This document shows positions 21,697 through 32,243 of a stretch of 64,000 nt of DNA, piece by piece; the first letter of the stretch is position 1, and every line of letters starts with the position of its first letter. This DNA comes from Podospora comata (Eukaryota > Ascomycota > Sordariomycetes > Sordariales > Podosporaceae). The notes under the pieces were generated by a model. The model searched no databases. It was not told the DNA's origin and saw nothing but the letters and a program-made list of their open reading frames with translations. The stretch lies in NCBI GenBank assembly GCA_017354895.1, contig CP071498.1, positions 3,658,001-3,722,000 on the forward strand, given 5' to 3'. The position numbers and the translations under genes are program-made.

Positions 21697-24061
21697 TCAG
21701 CAGAGATTGATTCGACCACACTTTGAGGTTATCGCTGTCAAAAGCTTCTCCCACCATGGGTCCTTGTTCTCCCAAATCTCGCGCTCTTCGTCGTCAGTAC
21801 CAGCACCCCCGTCGTCTGCCTCATCATTCATTGCCTGTTCGGCCACCTTGCCCCTTCGCCTTTCATAACTGTCCATCCAACTCCATGCATGTTTGAGAGC
21901 CTCATAAGCAGGAGGAACATTGCCTCTGGGTCCCTCGCATATTGGATCGAACCACGATTTGATGGCCTGTCTATCAAGCTGGTCATAGGCCACGAGACCT
22001 CCGATGAAAAGAGCGAAAAGCGGGGTTTGAGCCGTGAACAACGGCCCGGAAATGGGTTGATACTGCACAGTAAGAATAAGTCGAGCGAGAAGTTCCTTGA
22101 TCACAGGGTCATCTCTTCTTCGACTAGCGATGGACACGATTTTTGTTAGACGGCACTGTCGAATACATGATGGAGAAGGTTAATAACGTACCGGAAAACC
22201 CTACATTGCAAGTATATTTGTGCGGCAGCAACGTAGCTCTCACCAATCAACTCAGTGACCTTGGCTTCTGTGTTGACCTTGCCCTTGTCGTTCAGCTCGC
22301 AGCTGTCGAGGAGCTCTTGAAATGTATCGTAGCCGTTCGAGAGCGCTGACCATTGCCGAAAGTTGCTGAGCATATCCTTGATGCCGTTGGCAGTAGCTAG
22401 TTGTGCCAGAGAGTATGGACGTCTGTCTCGCATGGAGGCCAAATACGTGATTTTGGCCAGGCAATACATCAAATCTGGAGAAAGCCCGGCAAACCCATCG
22501 ATTCGGCGGCACTCTCGCTCACTGCCTCTGATGAGCCAGTTGTAGCGCTCAATGTCGGCGCCTGGGTCGAGAGGGTGCACGCAATCACTGAGAACGCTGT
22601 CTAGGCACACTCGAATTGCTAGCTGGGACCGGGTCTTGGTAATCTGGGCATTCTTGGGATCTTGGTGGGTTCTAGCTGGATCCGATTGCTCAAGCACTCG
22701 TTCGGCCACTTTCGCTCCCCGGTACCATTTTGGGGGCTCCTTCTGTGTAGACTTCATGTTGTCTCGGTTCCGGTCCCAAACGACTATCTGTCAAAACGTC
22801 AGCAGAGTGGAGCGAATCATCACTGAGTCCAAAGAGCTCACCTCGGTATGGCCCAGAAGGATAAGACAAGCAACCAAACTATCCCCGTTACCTGGTGAGC
22901 GATTTCTTGTGTCCTTGAGTTCTTGGCTTGTATGCCAAATAGCTTGCTGATGGTGATGGGTAGCGATTTGTTTTGCCTTGTCTTCCGCAGAGTAGTCAAG
23001 AATATATGAAAGAGAAACCGACAACATGGCGTGCTTGACCGCCGGTGAGCTGTCCGCCATAGGTGCAATTTGGTTGAGATAGGCATTGTCATTCTTGACA
23101 ACTGTTCTCCCATTGCAGACAGCTTCGATAACTAAAACGAGACAGCACACGTAAGCTTGGATTACTCTGCTGGCATGGCACCATTACGGGGCCAGTCGGG
23201 ACACCTACAGAATTTGAAGAGATAACGATCAGACTTCTCAAACCTCCCGCTAAGTTGAACGTCACCAAATTGCGGTGGGGGTCGGATGATTTCACTCGGA
23301 ATCAAATCCCCGGCGGCCCCGTTTCCACCGCCGCCATGGCGACTCTCTGACTCGGTAGGTGGAAAGTATTGGAAAGGCACATTAAGCGCATGACTTTGCT
23401 CATGACGTGGAGAACCATAAAGTGTAATTCTTGTTTTGATGAATCCGTCAAGCACGATACGACGACCTCTGCACTCTTCAACAATGCTGCGGCATTGGAC
23501 AAGTGCATGGGGGTGGCTGCAGCTCCCTTCGTCTGACGCGTAAGGATTCTCCAGGTGAACCTCTTCCTGCTCCTGAGAAGATGTAGGGATCTTAGCCGGA
23601 CCAGCTGGCACATGCTGCCGGGTATGGAGAGGTTCGGCCCCTGCGGTATCTTCGTTGAGCAATTCTTCATAGCCTGTTCAAACTGGTTAGCGACTATCTA
23701 GCGACGCGAAGATGGCTGGGCTCAACAAGCTCTTGACTTTATTGTACTTACTTCTCTTTCTGCCTTGGTTTGCAGACACGGGGCAAATGGAATCGCTGTG
23801 CAGTCCTGCAAGGTGGGTGGAATTAAGGTGGTTTCCGAGGCTATCGAGCCCTGGGAGTATGTCTTGGTGTGGCCAGGCGTACAGTTGAGTCCAGTGGAAC
23901 ATCTCATCGTCATCCGATATCATAAAGTTGTCATCCGCTCCGGCGTTTGAACCATGGTCGTCCTCATGCTGATCATTGGGCGCGATAGCACGGACTGTCT
24001 CTTCAGTGTGGCGTGGTGTCCATGAACCACCGGATCGCGCAACCTTGGCAGCCCGCTCCAT
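21697..24061 (-). CDS. Fungal_trans_2-type regulator lacking a visible zinc cluster
   Basis: Five exons close in phase to 695 aa: 24061-23752, 23673-23209, 23131-22842, 22787-22192, 22123-21697. The middle and C-terminus match the fungal-specific transcription factor domain 2: LFKFFIEAVCNG...LNQIAPMADSSPAVKHAMLS, GHTEIVVWDRNR, CRRIDGFAGLSPDLMYCLAKIT, and LFIGGLVAYDQLDR near the end. The N-terminal 120 residues are acidic and polar (SDDDEMFHWTQLY) with a basic patch GRKRS, but no Zn2Cys6 motif. Translating the upstream 450 bases in all frames also shows none. It may regulate without binding DNA itself, or its zinc exon may be lost. It lies in the same orientation directly upstream of the monooxygenase gene. 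Confidence 0.82.
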
Positions 24062-24618
24062 GGCTATACAGCAGATCTGAATTGCGGATCTTCCTGGCTG
24101 CTGTGAACTAGCAAGAGAGAAAGAAGTCAAGTGAAGACTAGACACGGTGTGCGGGCCCGGCGAGCCTGCACTTATCCTTGTTCCGATCAAGCAGCATCCC
24201 ACAGCGGTGTTCAAGTACCTACATCGATGTATTGGTGTGGTAAGCCAGCCTCCGTCGCCGAAACGCCTCTTTGAGTGGTGATGGGGTAGGTTACCTTGTA
24301 CCTTGGGTACCGTGGGATGGGTTGGAGTGGGGCCGGAAGAGAGAAGAGAGAAGAGAAAAGAGAAAAGAGGGAACATTGGCACATGGTGCAAGGAGGTGGG
24401 GCCCTCGTCAGGAGCGGAATCGGAAATGCGGGGCAAATGGCAGCATCTTACGGGAGACAATGTCTCGCAGAAGTCTGGTGCCCAAGGCACAACTGCCCCG
24501 ATGCGCACTCAAGGCCTCTGACTACTGAACTCCATCAAATTCTGACCCACCACGTTACTGAGCACGGCCCGCTCAGGAGAGAAAAGAGAAAACAAAGCCC
24601 CAAAAACGCTGAGTGGCA
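24062..24618 (+). other. divergent promoter with purine-rich tract
   Basis: Separates the leftward regulator from the rightward C2H2 gene. Positions 24336-24371 are an almost pure G/A tract made of GAGAAGA and GAGAAAA units. Confidence 0.5.
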
Positions 24619-25703
24619 ATGGCCTGTGACATGTTACATCTGTTTGATCATGAGCAGGCATGCTCCGGCGACTCATTGGTCTGCGCCCTGCTTCGCGAAC
24701 AGTCCCATGACCTTATCACGGGGTTACAGCAACAAAGCTTGAGTGGCTGTCCTTTAGAGGATATTGGGAACTTCCTCGTCAACATTCTGCACCTGGCTTC
24801 AGAATTGGCTCGGTCCGTTGTCAAAAGTCAGCACCTCCGCGACTTCACCACGGACCTGGCTCCATTCCTTGCAAGAGAGCCCGGTCTCCGCAGTACTAAA
24901 TATCTGGATGGCAAACATGAGGCTTTAAAGTCAGCATTGTGCCCCCTTTTTCCTTACAGATAATATCTTGCACTTTTCAATAATACGAGACGTGCTCGTT
25001 GACTCACAAAACGGCACTTGATAGAAAGATCAGTGGTCAGGTTCGCGAGCTGTCAAAAACGGCTGTTGGTATCTGGAAAAATTCACCAAGTATCCCGTCA
25101 TCCTTGCACGGTTACCTCCGACCACCCCTACCGACACCCACACCTACAGGCTTGGGGCCCCAATCGTCCTTGTCGCAGTCCACATCCCTTCCTTTTCGTG
25201 ACAACACCTCCACACCTGTAGGGTCGAGCTTCACAGATTCTTCAATGGCAACGCCATACCCTGCCGCGAGCTTGGACAACCCGAGTGTCGAGTCCAGCAC
25301 TGTACAACAGGAAAGCAACATGGGAGGAGATGAATACGTTGATAACATAGAATACGCCGTGGTAACCTCTTTGGAGGAGATCAATAGCCGTGGGCGAGGG
25401 GTTGGGCCTTACATATGCTCACACAGAGAGAACTGTAACAAGGGTGGTGTGGACTCAAATGGACGAATGAGAGTCTTCAAAAGAAACTCTGACATCAAGT
25501 GAGTGGCCTCTTTCAGACAAAACGTTTCACCAATACACTCTGGAATCTGACCTTGGTCACGAAGAGCACATCTGGAGAAACATGAGAAAAGGTTCAAGTG
25601 TGACCTGCCTGGTTGTCCCAAGCCTGAGAAAGGTTTTGCGCGCGCAGACCAACTGGAAAGACATAAGCAGAAGGTGGCTCACGGATTGTATAGGGGTAGA
25701 TAG
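24619..25703 (+). CDS. C2H2 zinc-finger protein
   Basis: Three exons (24619-24929, 25025-25498, 25565-25703) close in phase to 307 aa. The last splice joins KRNSDIK to AHLEKHEKRFKC and so completes the fingers: YICSHRENCNKGG...FKRNSDIKAHLEKH and FKCDLPGCPKP...FARADQLERHKQKVAH. The second has the classic C-x4-C, F-x-R-x-D-x-L-x-R-H form. The N-terminal part is helical and leucine-rich (DIGNFLVNILHLASELARSV). The middle is Pro/Thr/Ser-rich, likely disordered. It is probably a DNA-binding regulator; targets are unknown. It is transcribed divergently from the Fungal_trans_2 gene. The first intron (95 nt, GTCAGC donor) is the least certain part. Confidence 0.75.
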
Positions 25704-25920
25704 AAATAGCAAGGGACCGGAGTCAGGTTCTTGGGGTGGCAAAAACCATGTGACGGCAAGCACAATGGCATAACGTGAGAGAATATGAGAGAACGCCAGA
25801 ACATGGAGTGCAAAGAAATTATACAATGTGTTGGGATTTTATTTTGCGGTAGTTGCGTATTCAAATTCAAAGATTGTTTGTCGAGTAGCCGTAGGTAATG
25901 AATACGAGTCAGACTCATAA

Positions 25921-26406
25921 GGGCGCGATCTTTTGGCCTTCAAAATGGGCCTTCTGAACGCTTTTCTGAACCGACTTTCAAGGCCAGGCCATGGCCGGGT
26001 CTGAACTTATTTCTGAAAGCCTTGCTAAACAATTAATCCACTAATTTAGAAGCCTATTTTAGAGCCGTGATCTATGACATGGTGGCTAGTGGTGGTGACT
26101 GAAGTGTAAGTAAGGCCCTGTACTGGGTGCCCCGGGCGCTGTGGTAAATCTGGGTGTTTTGGAAAGGCAATTTGGAGACCTTATCTGAATAGATTCATAG
26201 CGAAAAATGGTCTAAGTATATTTAGACTAATGTGGATATTTTCTAGGGATTTGGTTAGCTGGAGTCTAAAATGTACGAGCGGTTTTTTGAAAAATAACTT
26301 TCAGGTAAATTTAGCTGTTGAACTGTTTTATGGACAAAAGATTATATTTCTGACTGGTTCAGAATTAATGGACTTAGAAAGACTTTTTGGCCAGAAGATC
26401 GCGCCC
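25921..26406 (+). mobile_element. MITE with PIF/Harbinger hallmarks (486 bp, TAA target duplication)
   Basis: The left end begins GGGCGCGATCTTTTGGCC and the right end reads, in reverse complement, GGGCGCGATCTTCTGGCC, with one mismatch in 18. The inverted similarity continues inward with TTCTGAACC near both ends. The element is flanked by TAA at 25918-25920 and 26407-26409. A 3-bp TAA/TWA target duplication with GGG-starting ends is the hallmark of PIF/Harbinger elements. There is no coding frame inside, so it is non-autonomous. The orientation is arbitrary. Confidence 0.8.
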
Positions 26407-26724
26407 TAAGTTGCAATGTCCTGAAGATAAGGTACGGTGCCGCCTTTGAAGACGCCCTACCTGGGTAGTTCACTATGAAGTGAGTCGGCGAAAGACATTA
26501 TAGAGACTATAGCGCCCGATAATTGAAATTGACGATTAATGCGTGTTGTGGGAAGTAAACTAAATATGGGTATATATTGAAGGTTTTCTCGAGGTAGTGG
26601 CCAGATTTCTCCAAGCAGCTCACAATAATGGCGGTTGCGCATAACCCAACGTCCTACTAAAAAATATACGCAAACTAAGGAAATGATAAACGAAGGACAA
26701 ATTTTACCCCCTATGACACAATAT
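26407..26724 (+). other. short intergenic stretch right of the MITE
   Basis: AT-rich 3' flank of the DUF2235 gene; no gene seen. Confidence 0.4.
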
Positions 26725-28328
26725 CTAGTTGGGGAGGTTTGAAGCTGCCCTGATCTTGTTGATAGCTCGGTCAGGCAATCCCAATAACTTTGCTTCCAGC
26801 TCACCCAACTCAGCCTCCTCAACTCTCATGATCCTATTCTCTTGGATGTTGGCACTATTTGTGTCTGCTGAGTTGTTCCGTCTCTCCCAATATGGCCTCT
26901 GCCCATCAAGAGGAGCCATCAACCTGTACCCCGGCACGGCTTCTTCAGGCATATTGTTGCGGAGCCGAGCGCCGCAATGGATCCAGACATTCGATGCTAC
27001 TACTGGGCGGTTGACCTGCTGGTGTCCTGGATTGCGACATTTCCTCCCCATTACTGCGTGCAAGAATGTGCGAGTGTGTCTGATGGATGCTTCAGCCCAC
27101 CGGGGTGGATTTGGGCGAGGTTGGCTATAGTTGGGAAACCGGTTGCTCAGCTTATTCTCATCAAATCTGACACCAAGATGTGTGTTGAGCTGTCCAATCA
27201 TCCATGCCAAGGGGGCGAGTACCAGCCCTTCGACTTCATCGATCCACCCCAAGTCGCTGTGGTTTCCGGGGAAATAAACTTGGTGCACATCATGCCCCAA
27301 CATCAATGTTGGCATGTAGGGCGCACGGGTTTCGTGCAAAGAAAGGGCATGGAAGGGAAAACGGACATCTCAAAGCACATGAAAGTTAGCGTGTGCAGTT
27401 CGGCGACAATAATTGACTGGACTCACTATTTGCCACTTCAGACACAAGGTCATTGGTATTCTGTTGCTTTCCGAGCTTGCAAAGAAATTTGAGTGGCTTT
27501 GCCAATCCTGTGACAGGCCAACCAAGAGAACCGACGGTGTCGAAACAGCATAAGGCATCGATGCTGACATTATAGCCTAAACCATGGAATATGTGAATAG
27601 TTGAGGTTACATCTTCATTGGCCCCACAAGATTTTACTTACATCCATATCGTTGCCTGACATTTCCTACATAGACTCGTTCAGGATCACATAGGCTGCCC
27701 TTTTTGCATGCTTTGTACACCTTCTTGTAAAATCGCTCGTCAGGCTTTTCAGGCAAACCAACAATGTCAATGAGCTTGGCAAGGTAACGCGCGGCCCAAG
27801 CACCTAGCAGAGAGAAGTCAGCTTCATCGGAACCGATGCTGGACTAGACTAACATAGACTTACCACGAGAGTATCCTATTAAGATGATTCTATCACCAGT
27901 TCGGTACTGTTTGGATAGGCTTCCTGTGAAAACAGATATCGCCGGTTAGCAACTCACACCATGGTCATCGGCAAAACAGGATGATTTTACGATATGCGTA
28001 AAGAACATTCTTCAAAGTTCCACGACCACTGACCCCTACAGCGATGCATGGTTAGAGAACGTCTTTGTACTCAGTTGACAGATAATTGACACGTGAGACT
28101 TACCTCCTTTCATCTTGGTGGAGATGCTTCCATCAGAGCCAACACCATTCAGGAGCACTTCGTAAACATTCTCCTCCTCCGAAATAAGATCCACAAGTTC
28201 GGACACTACAGTTTTACGACCAGACCGTATGCCACCTGCCCATGTTCCTGAATTCCTTGTGTCAGAGTCCAGCTCGATAAATTCGACAAAAACAAAATGC
28301 ATACTCACCGTTGAATGAGGCTATCCAT
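26725..28328 (-). CDS. DUF2235 (Tle1-like) alpha/beta hydrolase
   Basis: Seven exons can be joined in phase to 408 aa: 28328-28309, 28255-28104, 28029-27991, 27923-27864, 27803-27642, 27576-27427, 27368-26725. The family core is clear: VLLNGVGSDGS, YRTGDRIILIGYSRGAWAAR with the GxSxG nucleophile elbow, CCFDTVGSLG with the candidate acid, and VYFPGNHSDLGWI with the candidate His. DUF2235 proteins are lipase-like hydrolases related to bacterial Tle1 phospholipases; fungal roles are unknown. The 5' end is doubtful. The family's GGxSGRG loop is present after 28036 but then out of frame by one, and the ATG at 28387 gives a domain-like start (PPRLWIASFNG) that is also out of phase. It may be a mildly damaged gene or carry assembly errors. 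Confidence 0.72.
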
Positions 28329-28881
28329 AGGCGTGGAGGTCGCTGCCTGGTCTGGGTTGTCTGGTATCCCTGTTGTACTGTGGACATGACGACGAATTTT
28401 TGGAGTATCTGGGCTGGAAGGGAAGGTCTCGGGGTGACCATGTATGGTATTTGGAATCGTCTAGTTGTCACGTCTCGAAAATGTGGTGGATAAGATGTTG
28501 CCGGGCGAAGGGTACGATGGTGATAATAATCTGGGAACTGAAACTTCAGAAAGATAGATGCACTTGAAAAGAGAAAAGAGAGAAAAGAGAAAAAAAAGGA
28601 AAGAGAAAAGAGAGAAAAGAGGAAAGAGAAAAGAGAGAAAAGAGGAAAGAGAAAAGAGAGAAAAGAGGAAAGAGAAAAGAGAGAAAAGAGGAAAAAGAAA
28701 AGAGAGAAGAGAGAACTCTAGGGCTACAAGCTATAAGCGAAAAGTTCCCATTTGATCCTGCTCGGGATGCATACCTTACCCACCTCAGTTGATTCCGCCG
28801 ATATCTTGTTTTCTCTTTCTACTCTTGTGGAGTTCTCTCCTTTTTAGCAGCTGCCACTTCTGGCCAGACACGGTCGTTATT
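28329..28881 (+). other. divergent promoter containing a minisatellite
   Basis: Upstream of both the leftward DUF2235 gene and the rightward FAD oxidase gene. It contains the 23-bp tandem repeat listed separately. The Lys/Arg/Glu-rich frame across the repeat is not a gene. Confidence 0.5.
28598..28712 (+). repeat. 23-bp polypurine minisatellite, 5 copies
   Basis: Units start at 28598, 28621, 28644 and 28667, identical over 23 bp (GGAAAGAGAAAAGAGAGAAA then AGA). A fifth, degenerate unit starts at 28690. Similar irregular purine sequence extends left to about 28567. The strand is pure G/A. Because 23 is not a multiple of 3, every frame stays open across it. Confidence 0.9.
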
Positions 28882-30461
28882 ATGAGCATTATTCAGAGCA
28901 AAGTGGTCCGCCATGGGAAGTCATATATCATCGTGGGAGCAGGTGCCTTTGGAGCATCAACAGCACTGCACCTCATTCGAAAGTATCCCTCGGCCAAAGT
29001 CTACCTTGTAGATCGAACACCTTACCCTCCCGAAGGGGCCGCATCTTGGGACTGGAACAAAGTGATCCGCGCAGACTACACTACACTCGTGTATATGAAC
29101 CTTGCATTGGAGGCCTTGGAGAAGTGGACAGAAGACAAACTATATCAGGAATTCTATCACCAAAGTGGGCTTGCCTGGGTCGCCGATTCCGAGTTTTACC
29201 AGTCCATTATCAACAATTACCGTCAGTTTCCTGGTTCAAAACATCAGGTACAACTCCTGAGCACCCAGGATGTCCGCAATCTTTGGGGAGGGATTCACGC
29301 CGATGCTGTGTACCAGCATGTCAAGGAAGTCTTTTACAACAAGACAGGGGGGTGGGCTGAGGCTGCGAATGCACTTCGGAAGGTTATCGACACAGCCGTT
29401 CGTGAAGGTGTCAAATACGTCGAGGCTGATGTCAAAAAAGTTCTTTTCGACAAGGACGGGTCTGCAATTGGCGTGATCACCGAAGAAGGGACACCCATAC
29501 ATGCATCACACACTGTTCTAGCCACCGGCGCCATGACCGCAAACATTCTCGCCGATAGCGCACCAACGGAGCCAAAACTTCAATTGGGAAGCCGGATGAC
29601 AGCAGCTGCGATCTGTTCCGCAATGGTAAAGCTGGACGAAAGAGAAGCCAGTCTCTTCAAGACAGGTCCGGTGTTCGCAAATGATCTGGACACTGTCATA
29701 GGTATGACAGCCATTGAGCAGCCCGTTTCTACTTCGTAACAGCATGTCTACTATTACCTGTACAACTTCTGGAGCACTAAAATGGGTATAATCTCTATCC
29801 CCTTCATAATTCCCAATACTGGTCTTTGATCTCTTGAATCATTTCATCAATATCGTTACCCTTCTCAGACTAACACAGTCCAACACCAAATGACAGGAGG
29901 TAGTTTGCCACCAAACTCCGACAATCAGCTTAAGGTGTACAGGGATGAAAGCTTCAGGAATACAGTTCTCCATGAGGCATCTGGGCAAGAGATATCAGTG
30001 CCGCCAAGCAAGCCTAGCTACGACCAATGGGATTTGTCACCAGGGATGAAGAAAGAGATCAGGTCAAGCTTTGAGGGCATCTTTGGGGAAAAGGCTAAGG
30101 ACTGGGAGCTTTTCAATTATCGAATCTGCTGGTACGTTGAAACTTGGTAGGTACTAGGTACCTACCTACTTAGGCACCGCGCACCATCCACTGAAAACTA
30201 ACACGCATTATTACTAGGGATGCCGTCACACCGACCCAAGACCCAATCATCTGTGAGCACCCTCATGCAAAGCAGCTGTTTCTGGTAACAGGTGGTTCAT
30301 TTCACGGTTACAAGTTTCTCCCGATTATCGGAAAATACGTTGTCGAGATGCTTGACGGAACCCTCAAACCTGAACTAGCCAAAATTTGGGCTTGGGACAA
30401 GGAGAACAATGGGGAGGCCCATGAAGGCATGTTTCCAACGCGAGAGATGGCAGATGTTTGA
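28882..30461 (+). CDS. FAD-dependent amine/sarcosine-oxidase-like oxidoreductase
   Basis: Three exons (28882-29701, 29897-30131, 30218-30461) close in phase to 432 aa. The N-terminus has the Rossmann FAD motif YIIVGAGAFGASTALHLIRK. Downstream are SWDWNKVIRADY, THTVLATGAMT-type sequence (HTVLATGAMTANIL), SLPPNSDNQLKVYRD, FNYRICWDAVTPTQDPII and the C-terminal VTGGSFHGYKFLPIIGKYV. These are diagnostic of the fungal DAO-type family that includes sarcosine and fructosyl-amino-acid oxidases. They oxidise secondary amines to H2O2 and an aldehyde. The substrate is not predictable. The covalent-FAD Cys of sarcosine oxidases is not obvious. The first intron is 195 nt, unusually long for this window. 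Confidence 0.88.
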
Positions 30462-31012
30462 AGTTGGGGCCGCAGAACTCGGTTCTCTGTTTCCTTGAGC
30501 CGCAATACTTCCATGGACGGCACTTTCGTTTGAATCAGCGTCACCGGCAAGGCCATGCGGCTCTGTTCGAGTTGCGGGATTTTCTTTTTGGCGATGGTCG
30601 TTCAGGATGCACATGAGGCGTGGGGTGCATGACATCGTTTCTGCACTTCAAGCACCCTCCGTTTTTTACGCTATCCGGGTCCAATAGGGGGTCTTCACTG
30701 CGTAACAAGTTATGTGTTAGGAGGGCCAACACGAGGGGAAATTAGTCCGAGCCTTGCTCAAGCGCTTTCCGCTATTCGCCAGCAAAACGAATGGCAGTCC
30801 AGCGAGAGCCTTATCCCAAAAGGGGAAGGGGCAAGCTGAGTATGGGGTAATCTTTGACTATCTATATAGCTATCATTTCCTGCCTAGCTTGTCTATATCA
30901 ACTGCTTGTTATTTGAGTATTGGCCTAAGATTTTCACCTACCTTACCTTACCAACTCAGACTGGTTGGAGGACGAGAACCCAGAACCCAAAACAAGACAA
31001 AGCTTGCTGCAA
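30462..31012 (+). other. intergenic, no gene seen
   Basis: Spacer between two rightward genes; no coding frame or element recognised. Confidence 0.4.
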
Positions 31013-32243
31013 ATGGCTCCCAGTATATTCCTGTATAGTTTCACCACGGTGTTGTACTATCCGGTATTTTCAAGCTGACACTTATTGTTTCGCCAGAACT
31101 GGAGGAACAGGATACATTGGTGGTTCTGTGTTGGCTGCTCTCGTCAAACAACACCCAGAATACGATATCACGGTGCTCTTGCACAATGTTCCGGATACCT
31201 TCACCTCCCAATACCCCAACGTGAAGATTGTCCGAGGAGATTTTGATGATACAGCACTCATTGCTGATACTGCATCCAAGGCAGATATTGTCATTCGTAT
31301 GTGCTGGGCACCCCTTTGTTACAATCCATGAGTCGTGTTGACGATACTGAAACTACGCACGCAACAGACAACGGAAACAGTAAACATGAGCCCTCCATCA
31401 GAGCACACATTGATGGTCTGCTTCGGAATGGCACCCCTTCTTCTCCTCGTTTCCTCATCCGTCTTGGCGGTACAGGCGCCATCGCCGACTGGGCAGACCC
31501 GTCCTACTACGGCGAGAAGAACCCAAGGGTTTGGAACGACATTCACGATATCGAGCAGCTGACGTCCCTACCGGACACAGCCTTGCATCGGAACATCGAG
31601 AAAATTGTCCAAAAGGCAGCAGTGGATCATGGCGATCGTCTCAAGTGTGCAATCATCTGCTCTTGTGGGGTGTATGGACCTGGAAAGGGACCCGGAAGGG
31701 CACAGAGCCAATTGGTGCCTCTGTTCTGTGATGAGATCATCAACAACACCAAGCGTGCGTTTTACACTCAGTCCGGAGGAAACACTCGAAGCTGGGTGCA
31801 CATCGATGATCTTGTGGCGGTTTACATAAAACTGGTCGAGGCAGCCGCAGCTGGCGGTGGAAATGCTGACTGGGGTCTTCACGTATGTACAGATCAATAT
31901 GATATCTATGATGAGAAGAAACACTGACACGCTGTTCTGATAGGGATACTACTTCACAGCCACGCAGGAGGTCTCCCAGCTCGACTTCGCCACTGCCATT
32001 GGCCGTATTCTCAAGAAGCACGGTGTTATTGAATATGAGGAGCCTGTGCAGCTGCCTCTAGATGACATCTGGAAGACTGCACAAAAGTCTAAATGGCGCT
32101 ACACAGGGATCTACGCATTTGCTTGCAACACACGAACAGTCAGCGAAAGAGCACGAAAGGTCCTCGGTTACGAGCCAAAAGCCCCGAGTCTTCTTGACTG
32201 CCTTGAGGAGGACGTCTTGGCCGCGGTGAGAAGAGAAGCATGA
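31013..32243 (+). CDS. extended short-chain dehydrogenase/epimerase-like NAD(P) protein
   Basis: Four exons (31013-31032, 31097-31296, 31368-31882, 31944-32243) close in phase to 344 aa. A 20-nt first exon, MAPSIFL, joins to TGGTGYIGGSV to form the Rossmann motif MAPSIFLTGGTGYIGG. Further motifs are KIVRGDFDDTALI, DIVIHNGNSKHEPSI, GTGAIADW, YGPGKGPGRAQSQ and RSWVHIDDLVAVYI. It fits the extended/atypical SDR group of fungal epimerase-like proteins. The classical YxxxK is not obvious, as in many atypical members. Cytosolic; substrate unknown. It follows the FAD oxidase in the same direction, but a functional link is only a guess. Confidence 0.87.

Noticed and set aside
24062-24508. Zinc-cluster exon for the Fungal_trans_2 gene
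   Set aside because: A GCxxC-like triplet pattern (GCQGC near 24045) appears in one frame but the remaining four cysteines and basic residues are absent and a stop follows.
28558-28755. Lys/Arg/Glu-rich open frame
   Set aside because: It is simply the 23-bp purine minisatellite read as codons; all frames stay open there.
6271-32243. Secondary-metabolite gene cluster
   Set aside because: P450, FAD monooxygenase, oxidases and SDR are scattered over 26 kb on both strands and no PKS, NRPS, terpene synthase, prenyltransferase or RiPP-type precursor is visible.
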